The notes beneath the pieces were generated by a model. The model saw only the letters and a program-made list of their open reading frames with translations, ran no database searches and was not told where the DNA came from. This document shows positions 16,522 to 25,471 of a stretch of 64,000 bases of DNA, piece after piece. Every line of letters begins with the position of its first letter. The stretch's first letter is position 1. The position numbers and the translations under genes were made by a program. This stretch comes from Pseudaestuariivita atlantica. GTDB lineage: Bacteria; Pseudomonadota; Alphaproteobacteria; Rhodobacterales; Rhodobacteraceae. The stretch covers positions 124,001 through 188,000 of the forward strand of contig NZ_AQQZ01000009.1 of the NCBI RefSeq assembly GCF_001205715.1, read 5' to 3'.

Positions 16522-17385
16522 ATGAAACTCGGCGTCATCTGCGACGGCATCAGCCGCGATCTCGCCCACGCGCTCGACGTGATGGAGGAATTCGACCTCG
16601 AATATGCCGAACTGCAATTCGTCGGCGATACCGAGGTCGGCGACCATACCGCGCAGGAAATCAGGGACATCGACACGCTGTTGCGCGACCGTGGCCACCC
16701 GGTGTCCTGCCTGTCACGCCACGTCTTCGCCGGAACGACCAGCGCCAACCGCCCCGGCGACGCGCTCCACACGCAACACATGGACGCGCTCAAACGGGTG
16801 ATCGACATGGCGCACGTGGTCGGCTCCCCCCTCATCCGCATCATGACCCAGAAAAAGGAGCAGATCCTCTGGGGCAAGGGCGGAGCGGAAAAGTGGAACG
16901 TCGCCCACGGCGCGTGGGACACGATGGCCCCGATGATCGCCCCCGCCGTCGAACTGGCCCGCGCCGAGGGCGTCACGCTGGTGGTGGAAACCGGCAACGG
17001 CACAATGGTCAATTCCAACTATACCGCGGCCAAACTGATCGACGAACTGGACGCCAAGGACGCACTCAAGGTCCTCTGGGACCCGGCCAACAATTGCTGG
17101 TGCCACGAACGCGCATGGCCCGACGGGTATGACGAGGTGAAAGACGGCTATCTGGGCCATGTCCACATCAAGGACGTGCTCGTCGATACGCCCCGCGCCA
17201 CGCTCGAAGTGCGCCGCATGGGTGAGGGCCAACTGGCCGACCAGTTCCAGCCCATCGCCGATGCCCTGCGCGCCGATGGCTATGACGGCGTGATCAGCTT
17301 CGAATCCGTCTACCACCCCGGCAACGGCAATTTCGAGGATGGCTTCCGCCTCTGTATCGAGCGGTTCAAGGCGATCTTCGGCTGA
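16522..17385 (+). CDS. Sugar phosphate isomerase/epimerase family TIM-barrel protein
   Basis: 287 residues with the xylose-isomerase-like barrel. Metal-ligand candidates lie in LVVETGNGTMVNSNYTAA, KVLWDPANNCW, GHVHIKDVLVD and GVISFESVYHPG. The start is at ATG 16522 after AAAGGAG, which itself follows hairpin repeat copy B. It is probably co-transcribed with the LtnD-like dehydrogenase, and both may process a side product of polyol catabolism. Reaction (isomerase, epimerase or dehydratase) is not resolved. Confidence 0.83.
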   Translation: MKLGVICDGISRDLAHALDVMEEFDLEYAELQFVGDTEVGDHTAQEIRDIDTLLRDRGHPVSCLSRHVFAGTTSANRPGDALHTQHMDALKRVIDMAHVVGSPLIRIMTQKKEQILWGKGGAEKWNVAHGAWDTMAPMIAPAVELARAEGVTLVVETGNGTMVNSNYTAAKLIDELDAKDALKVLWDPANNCWCHERAWPDGYDEVKDGYLGHVHIKDVLVDTPRATLEVRRMGEGQLADQFQPIADALRADGYDGVISFESVYHPGNGNFEDGFRLCIERFKAIFG

Positions 17386-17473
17386 AAGCAGACCGCAAAC
17401 GCCCCGCGATTTGATGTGACCCGCCCACGCGGTATGATCATGGCTTGATCCCATTTATTCCCGAGGTTTTGCC

Positions 17474-19042
17474 ATGCAACGATTTCTGACCGCCTCTGCC
17501 ATGTCGCTGACACTGGCGAGCGCCGCCGGCGCCGCGCCGTTTTCCTGGGCCGGCACCACCGACCCGCAAACGATGGACCCGCACGCGGTGAACTCCGCCC
17601 CGGTGCTGGGATTTCTCAACAACGTCTACGAAGGCCTCGTGCGCCGCGGCAAGGACATGGCCATCGAACCCGCGCTCGCCACGTCATGGGAGCCCATTCA
17701 GTCCGACGGCGGCGGTTGGCGCTTCACCCTGCGCCGCGGTGTGACCTTCCACGGGGGCGAGGATTTCACCGCCGAAGACGTGGTCTTCTCCTACGAACGC
17801 GCCGCCTCGCCCGAGGCCGACACCGCCAGCTGGTTCGCCGGCGTCACCGACGTGATCGCGGTCAACGACTACACCGTCGACATCCTGACCGCCGCGCCCA
17901 ACCCGATCTTTCCCGACTCGATCGCCAACTGGATGATCATGGATGCGGGCTGGGCCGCCGCCAACGGCGCGGAACGCCCCGCCAAGGATGCCGAGAACTT
18001 CGCCACCCTCAACGCCAACGGCACCGCCGCATTCCAGCTGAGTGAACGCCAGCCCGGCCTCAAAACCGTCCTCACCCCCTTCGACGGCTGGTGGGGAGAG
18101 GCCGAACACAACATCACCACCGCCACCTTCACGCCGATCCAGAACCCCGCCACCGCCGTGGCGGCGCTCTTGTCGGGTGACGTGGACATGATCAACCCGG
18201 TCCCCATCCAGGACGCCGCCCGCCTCGACGGCCGCGACGGCGTAGAGGTCATCCGCGGGATCGAGGCGCGCGTGATCATGCTCGGCATGGCGCAGGGCGC
18301 GGACCTCCTGAAATACGGCGCCAACGAAGGCGACGCCAACCCCTTCACCAACGTCAAGGTCCGGCAGGCCGTGGCCCACGCCGTGAACGTCCCCGCGATC
18401 CTGCAGACGATCATGCGCGGATCGGCTGAACCCGCCAGCCAGCTCGTCAGCCCGGCCATGCGCGGCTACGTGCCAGCCCTCTCGGCACGTCCCGAATACG
18501 ACCCGGCCAAGGCCCGCGACCTCCTGCGCTCGGCAGGCTACCCAGACGGCTTCGGCTTCGGCCTGAAATGCCCCAACGACCGCTACCTCAACGACGAAGC
18601 CGTCTGCCAGGCGGTCGTGTCGATGCTGGCGCAAGTAGGCCTCGACGCCGAACTCGACGCCATGCCCGTGCGCAACTACTGGCCAGAACTGCGCGAGGAC
18701 AATTTCGACATGTACCTCCTCGGCTGGTCGCCGGGTACATTCGACCACGAACACCCGATCCGTTTCCTCCTCGCCACCCCGAACCCGGAAAAGAAACTCG
18801 GCTCCTGGAACTTCGGCGACTATTCCAACGCCCGGATCGACACCCTCCTGCCCCTGATCCAGTCCGAGGTCGACGACAGCAAGCGCCAGGCCCTGATGAC
18901 CGAGGCGGTCGGCATCTACCAATCCGAACAGGCCTACGTCCCCCTCTACGTCCAACCGCTCGTCTGGGGCGCGCGCGACAACATCACCCTCACCCAACGC
19001 CCCGACAATTTCTTCATCCTGCGCTGGGTCACCGTGAAATGA
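17474..19042 (+). CDS. ABC transporter substrate-binding protein, family 5 (oligopeptide/nickel type)
   Basis: 522 residues with a signal peptide (1-20, ending SAAGA). A family-5 solute-binding body follows: TDPQTMDPHAVNSAP near the N-terminus, YEGLVRRGKDMAIEPALATSW and WRFTLRRGVTFHGGEDFTAEDV. These proteins deliver peptides, opines, or some sugars to DppBC-type permeases. It is followed by an intrinsic terminator-like hairpin and, 211 bases on, by two matching permease genes. The inositol neighbourhood hints at a non-peptide ligand, but that is speculative. Confidence 0.92.
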   Translation: MQRFLTASAMSLTLASAAGAAPFSWAGTTDPQTMDPHAVNSAPVLGFLNNVYEGLVRRGKDMAIEPALATSWEPIQSDGGGWRFTLRRGVTFHGGEDFTAEDVVFSYERAASPEADTASWFAGVTDVIAVNDYTVDILTAAPNPIFPDSIANWMIMDAGWAAANGAERPAKDAENFATLNANGTAAFQLSERQPGLKTVLTPFDGWWGEAEHNITTATFTPIQNPATAVAALLSGDVDMINPVPIQDAARLDGRDGVEVIRGIEARVIMLGMAQGADLLKYGANEGDANPFTNVKVRQAVAHAVNVPAILQTIMRGSAEPASQLVSPAMRGYVPALSARPEYDPAKARDLLRSAGYPDGFGFGLKCPNDRYLNDEAVCQAVVSMLAQVGLDAELDAMPVRNYWPELREDNFDMYLLGWSPGTFDHEHPIRFLLATPNPEKKLGSWNFGDYSNARIDTLLPLIQSEVDDSKRQALMTEAVGIYQSEQAYVPLYVQPLVWGARDNITLTQRPDNFFILRWVTVK

Positions 19043-19052
19043 CACCAACATT

Positions 19053-19083
19053 GGGGGGCACACCCGCCCCCCTTCTTCTCTTT
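19053..19083 (+). terminator. Intrinsic terminator-like hairpin after the substrate-binding protein gene
   Basis: A 7-bp stem GGGGGGC/GCCCCCC with loop ACACCC (19053-19072) is followed by the T-rich run TTCTTCTCTTT. It begins 10 bases after the stop codon. It probably trims the transcript so that the binding protein is made in excess over the downstream permeases. Confidence 0.65.
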
Positions 19084-19166
19084 GAAAATATGTCGGGGTC
19101 CGGGGCAGCGCCCCGGTCCTGCCCTCCCCACCCGCGCCGCGACTGAACACTTCCGCGCCAGCCAAA

Positions 19167-19196
19167 GCGAGGCGCGCACGCAAGGGCGCGACGAGC
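19167..19196 (+). repeat. GCGAG/GAGC hairpin repeat, variant copy
   Basis: Shares GCGAGG and GCGACGAGC with the copy at 6236. The stem is shorter (CGCGC/GCGCG) with an 8-base loop. It is in the 211-base gap between the binding-protein gene and the first permease gene. Confidence 0.5.
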
Positions 19197-19253
19197 GGCG
19201 CTTCCCCGGCGGCAATGCTTGACCTCGCCTCGCCCGCGCCCCACGATCCCCGG

Positions 19254-20216
19254 ATGATCAGCTTCATCCTCCGCCGCGTGTTCCAGTCGATCCTGGTCCT
19301 GCTGATCGTGGGGCTGGTGGCGTTTTCGATGTTCACCTTCGTGGGCGACCCGATCGACAACATGCTGGGACAGGAGCGCACCGATGCCGATATCGCGCGG
19401 CTCCGCGCGCAGCTTGGCCTCGACCAGCCCTTCCCGGTGCAATACTTCCGCTTCCTCGAAAACGCGGTGCAGGGCAATTTCGGCATCTCCTACCGACAAG
19501 GCCGACCCGTCGCCGACATCCTGCTGGAACGCGCCCCCGCCACGCTGGAACTGGCGTTTGTCTCTGGCTTTCTCGCCATCTTCTTCGGCATCGTCCTTGG
19601 CGTCTTCACCGCGCTCCGTCGTGGCACGGTTGCCGCCAACGCGGTCATGACAATCTCGCTCATCGGCGTTTCGCTGCCCACCTTCCTGATCGGCATCCTG
19701 CTGATCTACGTCTTCTCGGTCGAGCTTGACCTCCTGCCCTCCTTCGGGCGCGGTGACACCGTGAACCTCGGCTGGTGGTCCACCGGCTTCCTGACATGGA
19801 GCGGCCTGAAGGCGCTGATCCTGCCCTCTATCACGCTCGGCCTCTACCAGATGACGCTGATCATGCGCCTCGTCCGGACCGAGATGCTCGAGGTCCTCCG
19901 CCAGGACTACATCCGCTTCGCCCGCGCCCGTGGCCTCCGCGACCGCGCCATCCATTTCCGCCACGCGCTCAAGAACACGCTGGTCCCCGTCATCACCGTC
20001 ACCGGCCTGCAGCTGGGTTCGATCATCGCCTTCGCGATCATCACCGAAACCGTGTTCCAGTGGCCGGGCGTGGGGCTTCTCTTCATCAACGCGATCCAGT
20101 TCGTCGATATCCCCGTCATGGCCGCCTACCTGATGCTGATCTCGGTCATGTTCGTGGCGATCAACCTGATCGTCGACCTGCTCTATTTCGCCATCGACCC
20201 GAGGCTTCGCACATGA
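19254..20216 (+). CDS. ABC transporter permease, DppB/OppB type
   Basis: 320 residues with six predicted membrane spans, starting MISFILRRVFQSILVLLIVG, the typical first helix of DppB-type permeases. The EAA loop lies near RFARARGLRDRAIHFRHALKNTLVPV. The periplasmic segment GQERTDADIARLRAQLGLD is also characteristic. ATG 19254 is chosen for the conserved start. The next permease begins inside the stop codon (ATGA), so the two are translationally coupled. Confidence 0.93.
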   Translation: MISFILRRVFQSILVLLIVGLVAFSMFTFVGDPIDNMLGQERTDADIARLRAQLGLDQPFPVQYFRFLENAVQGNFGISYRQGRPVADILLERAPATLELAFVSGFLAIFFGIVLGVFTALRRGTVAANAVMTISLIGVSLPTFLIGILLIYVFSVELDLLPSFGRGDTVNLGWWSTGFLTWSGLKALILPSITLGLYQMTLIMRLVRTEMLEVLRQDYIRFARARGLRDRAIHFRHALKNTLVPVITVTGLQLGSIIAFAIITETVFQWPGVGLLFINAIQFVDIPVMAAYLMLISVMFVAINLIVDLLYFAIDPRLRT

Positions 20217-21166
20217 CCGAGATGCCCGTCGACCGCCCTGACGTGATCCCGCCCTCGCGCCTGCGCCGCGCGTGGGACAGCGATTTCGCGTGGTCCTTCC
20301 GCCACTCGCCCGTGGCGATGGTGTCGGCCTTCTTCACCGCGCTGCTGGTCCTGTCGGCGGTCTTTGCCCCGCTTCTGGCCACGACCAACCCCTACGACCC
20401 CGCCTCGCTCAACCTGATGAACGGTTTCACCGCCCCCGGCACACCCAACGCGTTCACGGGTGAAAGCTTCCTGATGGGGACCGACGACCAGGGCCGCGAC
20501 GTGTTCTCGACCATCCTCTACGGCATGCGCATCTCGCTTTTCGTGGGCTTTGCCGCGGTGCTCCTTGCCATGCTGATCGGCGTGACGCTGGGCCTTGTCG
20601 CGGGCTATCGCGGCGGCTGGGTGGAGACGCTGATCATGCGCACCGCCGACGTGCAGCTGACCTTCCCCGCGATCCTCGTCGCCATGCTCATCTTCGGCAT
20701 CGCCAAGGGCGTGACACCGGTGGAATACCGCGACCAGATGGCGATCTGGGTGCTGATCCTCGCCATCGGCCTCAGCGACTGGGTGCAGTTCGCCCGCGTG
20801 GTGCGGGGTGCCACGCTGGTGGAGCGCAAGAAGGAATACGTGCAGGCCGCGCAACTGATCGGGCGGTCGGGTTTCGCCATCACCTTCCGCCATATCCTGC
20901 CCAACGTGCTGTCGCCGGTTCTGGTGATCGCCACGATCTCGCTGGCGCTGGCGATCATTGCCGAGGCGACGCTGTCCTTCCTCGGCGTCGGCGCGCCGCC
21001 CACCCAACCGTCCCTCGGCACGCTGATCCGCATCGGGCAGGGCTTCCTGTTCTCGGGCGAGTGGTGGATCCTGTTCTTCCCCGCCGTGACGCTTCTGGTG
21101 CTGGCCCTGTCGGTGAACCTGTTGGGCGACTGGCTGCGCGATGCGCTGAACCCGAGGATGCGGTGA
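20213..21166 (+). CDS. ABC transporter permease, DppC/OppC type
   Basis: 317 residues. A cytoplasmic N-terminus and first span (FRHSPVAMVSAFFTALLVLSAVFAPLL) lead into the DppC block GTDDQGRDVFSTILYGMRISL and the EAA loop YVQAAQLIGRSGFAITFRHI. It overlaps the preceding permease by 4 bases. It pairs with that protein to form the membrane channel served by the fused ATPase encoded at 21431. Confidence 0.93.
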   Translation: MTEMPVDRPDVIPPSRLRRAWDSDFAWSFRHSPVAMVSAFFTALLVLSAVFAPLLATTNPYDPASLNLMNGFTAPGTPNAFTGESFLMGTDDQGRDVFSTILYGMRISLFVGFAAVLLAMLIGVTLGLVAGYRGGWVETLIMRTADVQLTFPAILVAMLIFGIAKGVTPVEYRDQMAIWVLILAIGLSDWVQFARVVRGATLVERKKEYVQAAQLIGRSGFAITFRHILPNVLSPVLVIATISLALAIIAEATLSFLGVGAPPTQPSLGTLIRIGQGFLFSGEWWILFFPAVTLLVLALSVNLLGDWLRDALNPRMR

Positions 21167-21174
21167 TGGTCAAA

Positions 21175-21383
21175 GGCGCAGACGGGCCATGCCCGACCTC
21201 GGGTGGGCATCGATCCATCAGGTCGGCGTGGTCACGTCAAAGCATCCACGACGCGGCGGCTGCGCGTGACGCCAACAAATGCCCTCCCGGGGGGAGGGGT
21301 GAGGCGGCTACCCGGAAATGCTCCAGTGGAGCGTTTCGCCGCCGAACGGGCGGAGCCCCGGGCGGGCATGGCCCGTCTGCGCC
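21175..21383. repeat. Segment bounded by a 21-bp perfect inverted repeat, with nested hairpins
   Basis: The arms are 21175-21195 and 21363-21383, each 21 bases and exact reverse complements (the left begins GGCGCAGACGG). Inside are CCCTCCC/GGGAGGG with a GGG loop (21282-21298) and a 10-bp stem around AGT (21315-21337). It lies between the second permease and the fused ATPase gene. No transposase or coding frame is visible; it could be a MITE-like relic or an RNA element. Confidence 0.6.
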
Positions 21384-21430
21384 GGGCCGGGCGGTTGGCC
21401 AGTGGAGCGCATCAAATGGAGAGGTTCGAC

Positions 21431-23140
21431 ATGCCTGACACCCTCCTCACCATCGACGACCTCACCGTCGCCTTCCCGACCCGCCGGGGCCTCTTCGAAG
21501 CCGTCAAGCACGCCGCGCTGACCGTCGAACCGGGCGAAATCCACGGGCTCGTGGGTGAAAGCGGCGCGGGCAAGTCCACCATCGGCGCGGCCATCATGGG
21601 CCTTCTGGAAGGCAACGGGCACATCGCCGGCGGCACCGTGTCGTTCAGGGGCGAACAGATCTCGGGCCGGGACAGCGCGGCGATGCGCAGGCTGCGGGGC
21701 AAGACGATCTCGATGATCTTCCAGGATCCCCTGACGTCCCTCAACCCGCTCTTCACCGTCGGCGAGCAACTGACGGAAACCATCCAGGAACACCTCGGCC
21801 TCAGCGAACGCGAGGCAGCCCAGCGGGCTGAAGAGCTTCTGACCCGCGTCGGCATCCCCGACCCCAAAACCCGGCTCGACCAGTATCCGCACCAGTTCTC
21901 GGGCGGGATGCGGCAGCGGGTGGTGATCGCGCTGGCGCTCTGTTCGGAACCCGACGTGATCATTGCCGACGAACCCACCACGGCGCTCGACGTGGCGATC
22001 CAGAAACAGATCCTCGAACTGATCCGCGACCTGACCACCGAACGGCAGGTGGGCGTGATCCTCATCACCCACGACATGGGCGTGATTGCCGAGACGACCG
22101 ACCGGGTGACCGTCATGTACATGGGCGAGGTGGTGGAAAGCGGGCCGACCGCGCAGGTGCTGGGCCACCCCGAACATGCCTATACCAAGAGCCTGATCGC
22201 CGCCGTCCCCCGCCCCGAGGTCAAGGTGAGGCGCTTCCCGCAGATCAGCTATGGCGGGCGGGAGACGACGTTCAACATCGCCGATCTCGCGCGCAACTGG
22301 CCCACGATCAAACCCAAGGACGGCCCGCTGATCGAGGCGCGAAACCTCACCAAACGCTTCCTCGAAAAGGGATCGCTCATCCCGTCGATGCGCCGGTATT
22401 TCACCGCCGTGGACGACGTGTCCTTCGACATCCAGCCCGGCGAGGTGTTCGGGCTGGTGGGCGAAAGCGGGTCGGGCAAGTCGACCATAGCCCGGATGAT
22501 CGCGGGGCTGTACGATCTGGACGAAGGCGAGGTGCTGTATGAAGGCACGCGGGTGTCGGGCGCGGATGCGCAGACCGTGCTCGACTACCGCCGCGACATC
22601 CAGATGATCTTCCAGGATCCGTACTCCTCCCTGAACCCGCGCCACCGGGTCGATCACATCGTCGCAGAACCCGCGCTGCACCTCGGCATGATCCCGAAGG
22701 CCGAGGTCGGCGCGCGGGTGGCCGAACTGCTCGACAAGGTGGGGCTGGGGGCCGAGGCGGGGATGAAATACCCGCACGAATTTTCCGGCGGTCAGCGGCA
22801 GCGCATCTCCATCGCGCGGGCGCTGGCGACGCAGCCAAGGTTCCTGATCTGTGACGAGCCGACCTCGGCGCTGGATGTGTCGATCCAGGCGCAGATCCTC
22901 AACATCCTCAAGGACTTGCAGGAACATCTGGGCCTGACGATGCTGTTCATCAGCCACGACCTGCCCGTCGTGCGCCAGATGTGCGACCGGGTGGGCGTGC
23001 TGAAGGATGGCAAGCTGATCGAACTGGCCGAGACCGAGACGCTCTTTGCCGATCCGCAGACCGAGTATACCCGCGAACTTCTGCGCCTGATGCCCAAGAC
23101 GGACCTGTTGTCGAAAGACGGTCTGGCCGATGCCGTTTGA
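21431..23140 (+). CDS. Fused ABC transporter ATP-binding protein (DppD-DppF type)
   Basis: 569 residues with two ATPase domains. Walker A motifs are GESGAGKST in the first half and GESGSGKST in the second. Signature motifs are FSGGMRQR and FSGGQRQR, and Walker B motifs are IIADEPTTALD and [11 protein letters not shown]. Each half ends with the oligopeptide-type C-terminal segment. ATG 21431 is preceded by GGAGAGG; upstream in-frame ATGs are less likely. It energises the permease pair encoded upstream. Its end overlaps the next gene by 11 bases. Confidence 0.95.
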   Translation: MPDTLLTIDDLTVAFPTRRGLFEAVKHAALTVEPGEIHGLVGESGAGKSTIGAAIMGLLEGNGHIAGGTVSFRGEQISGRDSAAMRRLRGKTISMIFQDPLTSLNPLFTVGEQLTETIQEHLGLSEREAAQRAEELLTRVGIPDPKTRLDQYPHQFSGGMRQRVVIALALCSEPDVIIADEPTTALDVAIQKQILELIRDLTTERQVGVILITHDMGVIAETTDRVTVMYMGEVVESGPTAQVLGHPEHAYTKSLIAAVPRPEVKVRRFPQISYGGRETTFNIADLARNWPTIKPKDGPLIEARNLTKRFLEKGSLIPSMRRYFTAVDDVSFDIQPGEVFGLVGESGSGKSTIARMIAGLYDLDEGEVLYEGTRVSGADAQTVLDYRRDIQMIFQDPYSSLNPRHRVDHIVAEPALHLGMIPKAEVGARVAELLDKVGLGAEAGMKYPHEFSGGQRQRISIARALATQPRFLICDEPTSALDVSIQAQILNILKDLQEHLGLTMLFISHDLPVVRQMCDRVGVLKDGKLIELAETETLFADPQTEYTRELLRLMPKTDLLSKDGLADAV

Positions 23141-23762
23141 CGCGTTCTCCCCCGATCTTCTGACCTTCCTGCGCGAACTTGGCGCGCGGAACGACCGCGA
23201 CTGGTTCGCGGCGCGGAAACCGGCCTACGAGGCGCATTACAAGCAGGCGGGCGAGGCGTTTGCCGACGCGATGGCGGTCGAGCTGGGCCGGATTTCTGCG
23301 CCGCCGGTCACATCGAAGCAAATGCGCATCTTCCGCGATGTGCGCTTTTCCAAGGACAAGACGCCCTACAACACGTGGCTGCGCATCCTGTTCACCCCGG
23401 CCCGTGGCGCGCCGTGGTTTTTCGGCCTCGACGCGGATGGCGTGACGCTGGGCACGGGCGTCTTCGAGTTGAAGAAAGAGCCGTTGCAGACGTTGCGCGA
23501 CCGGATGGCCGGGCCTGATGGCGAGGCGCTGGAAGTGCTTTTGACAGAGGCGCAAGCGGACGGGCTGCGCGTATCGGAGCCGGAATTGAAACGGGTGCCC
23601 GCGGGGTTTGCCGCCGATCACCCCCGCGCTGAGATGCTGCGCCGCAAGAGCCTGACGGTCTGGACGGATCATCCACCCGAATTTGCCACCGCGCCTGATC
23701 TGGTGTCACGCGCGATGGCCGAGTATCGCCGCCTTGTCCCGATCCGCGACTGGCTGGGCTAG
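23130..23762 (+). CDS. DUF2461 / TIGR02453 family protein
   Basis: 210 residues. The motifs FLRELGARNDRDWFAARKPAYE, RIFRDVRFSKDKTPYNTW and a C-terminal FATAPDLVSRAMAEYRRLVPIRDWL match the DUF2461 family of uncharacterised cytosolic proteins. The start overlaps the end of the ATPase gene in another frame, indicating coupling. No function is established for the family, and the link to transport may be only positional. Confidence 0.92.
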   Translation: MPFDAFSPDLLTFLRELGARNDRDWFAARKPAYEAHYKQAGEAFADAMAVELGRISAPPVTSKQMRIFRDVRFSKDKTPYNTWLRILFTPARGAPWFFGLDADGVTLGTGVFELKKEPLQTLRDRMAGPDGEALEVLLTEAQADGLRVSEPELKRVPAGFAADHPRAEMLRRKSLTVWTDHPPEFATAPDLVSRAMAEYRRLVPIRDWLG

Positions 23763-23782
23763 CCACGGTTCGGGACGGTGCG

Positions 23783-23814
23783 GCGCGAAAATTTTCCTGC
23801 TAAAATTTTCGCGC
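23783..23814. terminator. Strong bidirectional hairpin between convergent genes
   Basis: A 13-bp perfect stem, GCGCGAAAATTTT against AAAATTTTCGCGC, surrounds a CCTGCT loop. The A/T halves give a T-run on either strand, so it can end transcription of the DUF2461 gene and of the convergent binding-protein gene. The AAAATTTT core resembles the AT palindromes at 48144-48188. Confidence 0.75.
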
Positions 23815-23821
23815 GTCCGGC

Positions 23822-24592
23822 TCAGAGGCCGTACTTGGCCTTGGTCGCCTCGAAGAAGCCCTTGGCCTGTTTCACCTTGATCCAGTTGTTGACGTAGTTG
23901 ATCCACACCTGGTCGGCCTGTGGCAGCAGCATCGCGATGGGCGTCGGCGCGCGCGGCTCGGCGCCCTTGACGGCCACAACACCGAATTTCTCGACCAGCG
24001 TCGACCCTTCGATGTTCGACGTGATGAACACGTCCGCCCGGCCCGCCAGCACTTCCTGGAAGCCGCGCGCTGGCGCTTCGACGACCTTGATCGTGGCGTC
24101 GGGGAACCATGCGCGCACCAGCGCCTCGAACGAGGTGCCAAGCGTCGTCGCCACGGTCACGTCCGGCTTGTTGATGCTGTCGTAGCCATCGAACCGGTCG
24201 GCCTTGTCGGCGGTGGTGAACGGCAGCATCTCGACCGCGATGTAGCTTTCGGAGAAGCCCGCGACCTTCATCCGCGCGGGCGAGATCGAGGCCGAGCCGG
24301 TCATGTGGTACTGGCCTGCCACAACGCCGTTCACCAGCGTCTTCCAGTCGGTCGGCACGAATTCCACCTCGACGCCAAGGTCGGCCGCCAGTTCGGTCAT
24401 CACGTCGATGTCGAAGCCCTTGTAGCTGTTGGTGGCCGGGTCGCGCAGGGTCATGGGGTTCCAGTCGCCGGTGGTGCCGACCTTCAGGACCCCGGTATCG
24501 AGGATCTCGTTCAAGGCCGATTGCGCAAGGCCGGCAGTCGCCAGGCCAATGCTCAGCACGCCCACCGCGGCGGCGGTGATCCAGTGTTTCAT
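23822..24592 (-). CDS. ABC transporter substrate-binding protein, family 3 (amino-acid type)
   Basis: 256 residues with a signal peptide (1-23, ending TAGLAQ). A family-3 binding fold follows: LKVGTTGDWNPMTLRDP, YKGFDIDVMTELAADLGVE, FVPTDWKTLVNGVVAGQYHM. ATG 24592 is used; the open frame upstream lacks signal-peptide character. Its ATPase and permease partners are encoded divergently at 24734 and 25468. The GxxxDxxxx amino-acid clamp looks typical, but the ligand is not predictable. Confidence 0.9.
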   Translation of the reverse strand: MKHWITAAAVGVLSIGLATAGLAQSALNEILDTGVLKVGTTGDWNPMTLRDPATNSYKGFDIDVMTELAADLGVEVEFVPTDWKTLVNGVVAGQYHMTGSASISPARMKVAGFSESYIAVEMLPFTTADKADRFDGYDSINKPDVTVATTLGTSFEALVRAWFPDATIKVVEAPARGFQEVLAGRADVFITSNIEGSTLVEKFGVVAVKGAEPRAPTPIAMLLPQADQVWINYVNNWIKVKQAKGFFEATKAKYGL

Positions 24593-24624
24593 CGTGTCAT
24601 CTCCCAAATGTACTGGTGTCTTGT

Positions 24625-24639
24625 CGGTCTGACAGACCG
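24625..24639. promoter_or_regulatory. Inverted repeat in the divergent transporter promoter region
   Basis: CGGTCT-GAC-AGACCG, a 6-bp inverted repeat with a 3-base centre, lies 33 bases upstream of the binding-protein start and within the 141-base divergent region. Its GTC/GAC half-sites resemble GntR-family operators; this is inference. Confidence 0.35.
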
Positions 24640-24733
24640 GAAACAACCGACTGCCACTCGCCCTTGATGTTCTGTGACATAGAACCATAGGTTCAAGTCA
24701 ATTCTTTGCGCGGATCACCGCAGACGGGAGATC

Positions 24734-25471
24734 ATGTCAGAACCTGCCATCAGACTGGACGGCGTTTCGAAGTATTTCGGCGATTTCCAGGTGCTGCGCG
24801 AGGTGTCGATGCGCGTGGGCACGGGTGAGCGCGTGGTGATCTGCGGCCCGTCGGGATCGGGCAAGTCGACCGTGGTGCGCTGCATCAACCGGCTGGAGAC
24901 CCACGAGGCGGGCGTGATCGAGGTGTTCGGCCGCGAGGTGGGCAACCGCACCACGCCCGAGGCGCTGGGGCGCGAGATCGGGATGGTGTTCCAGCAGTTC
25001 AACCTCTTTCCGCATCTCAGCGTGCTCGACAACCTGACGCTGGGCCCGATGAAGGCGCTGGGGCTGTCGCGGCGCGACGCCGAAGAGCGCGCGATGGCCT
25101 ACCTGACCCGCGTGCGCATCCCCGAACAGGCGGGCAAGCGTCCCGGCCAGTTGTCGGGCGGGCAGCAGCAGCGCGTCGCCATCGCGCGTAGCCTTGCGAT
25201 GGAGCCGAAGGTGCTGTTGTTCGACGAGCCGACCTCGGCCCTCGACCCGGAAATGATCGCCGAGGTGCTGGACGTGATGATCGACCTTGCCGAGGACGGG
25301 CGCACCATGATCGTGGTCACTCACGAGATGGGGTTTGCGCGCAAGGTCGCCGACCAGATGATTTTCATGGACGCGGGCGAGATCGTGGAGACCGGCCCGC
25401 CCGCCGAATTCTTTGCAGCACCCAAATCCAAGCGCTGCCAGACCTTCCTCAGCCAGATCCTGAGCCATTGA
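24734..25471 (+). CDS. Amino-acid ABC transporter ATP-binding protein
   Basis: 245 residues of the GlnQ/HisP type. Walker A is GPSGSGKST, the Q-loop lies in [18 protein letters not shown], the signature is LSGGQQQR, Walker B is [14 protein letters not shown], and the H-loop is [19 protein letters not shown] precedes the ATG. The stop codon is shared with the TTG start of the permease gene, giving a tight pair. It supplies energy for uptake of the ligand of the divergently encoded binding protein. Confidence 0.94.
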   Translation: MSEPAIRLDGVSKYFGDFQVLREVSMRVGTGERVVICGPSGSGKSTVVRCINRLETHEAGVIEVFGREVGNRTTPEALGREIGMVFQQFNLFPHLSVLDNLTLGPMKALGLSRRDAEERAMAYLTRVRIPEQAGKRPGQLSGGQQQRVAIARSLAMEPKVLLFDEPTSALDPEMIAEVLDVMIDLAEDGRTMIVVTHEMGFARKVADQMIFMDAGEIVETGPPAEFFAAPKSKRCQTFLSQILSH

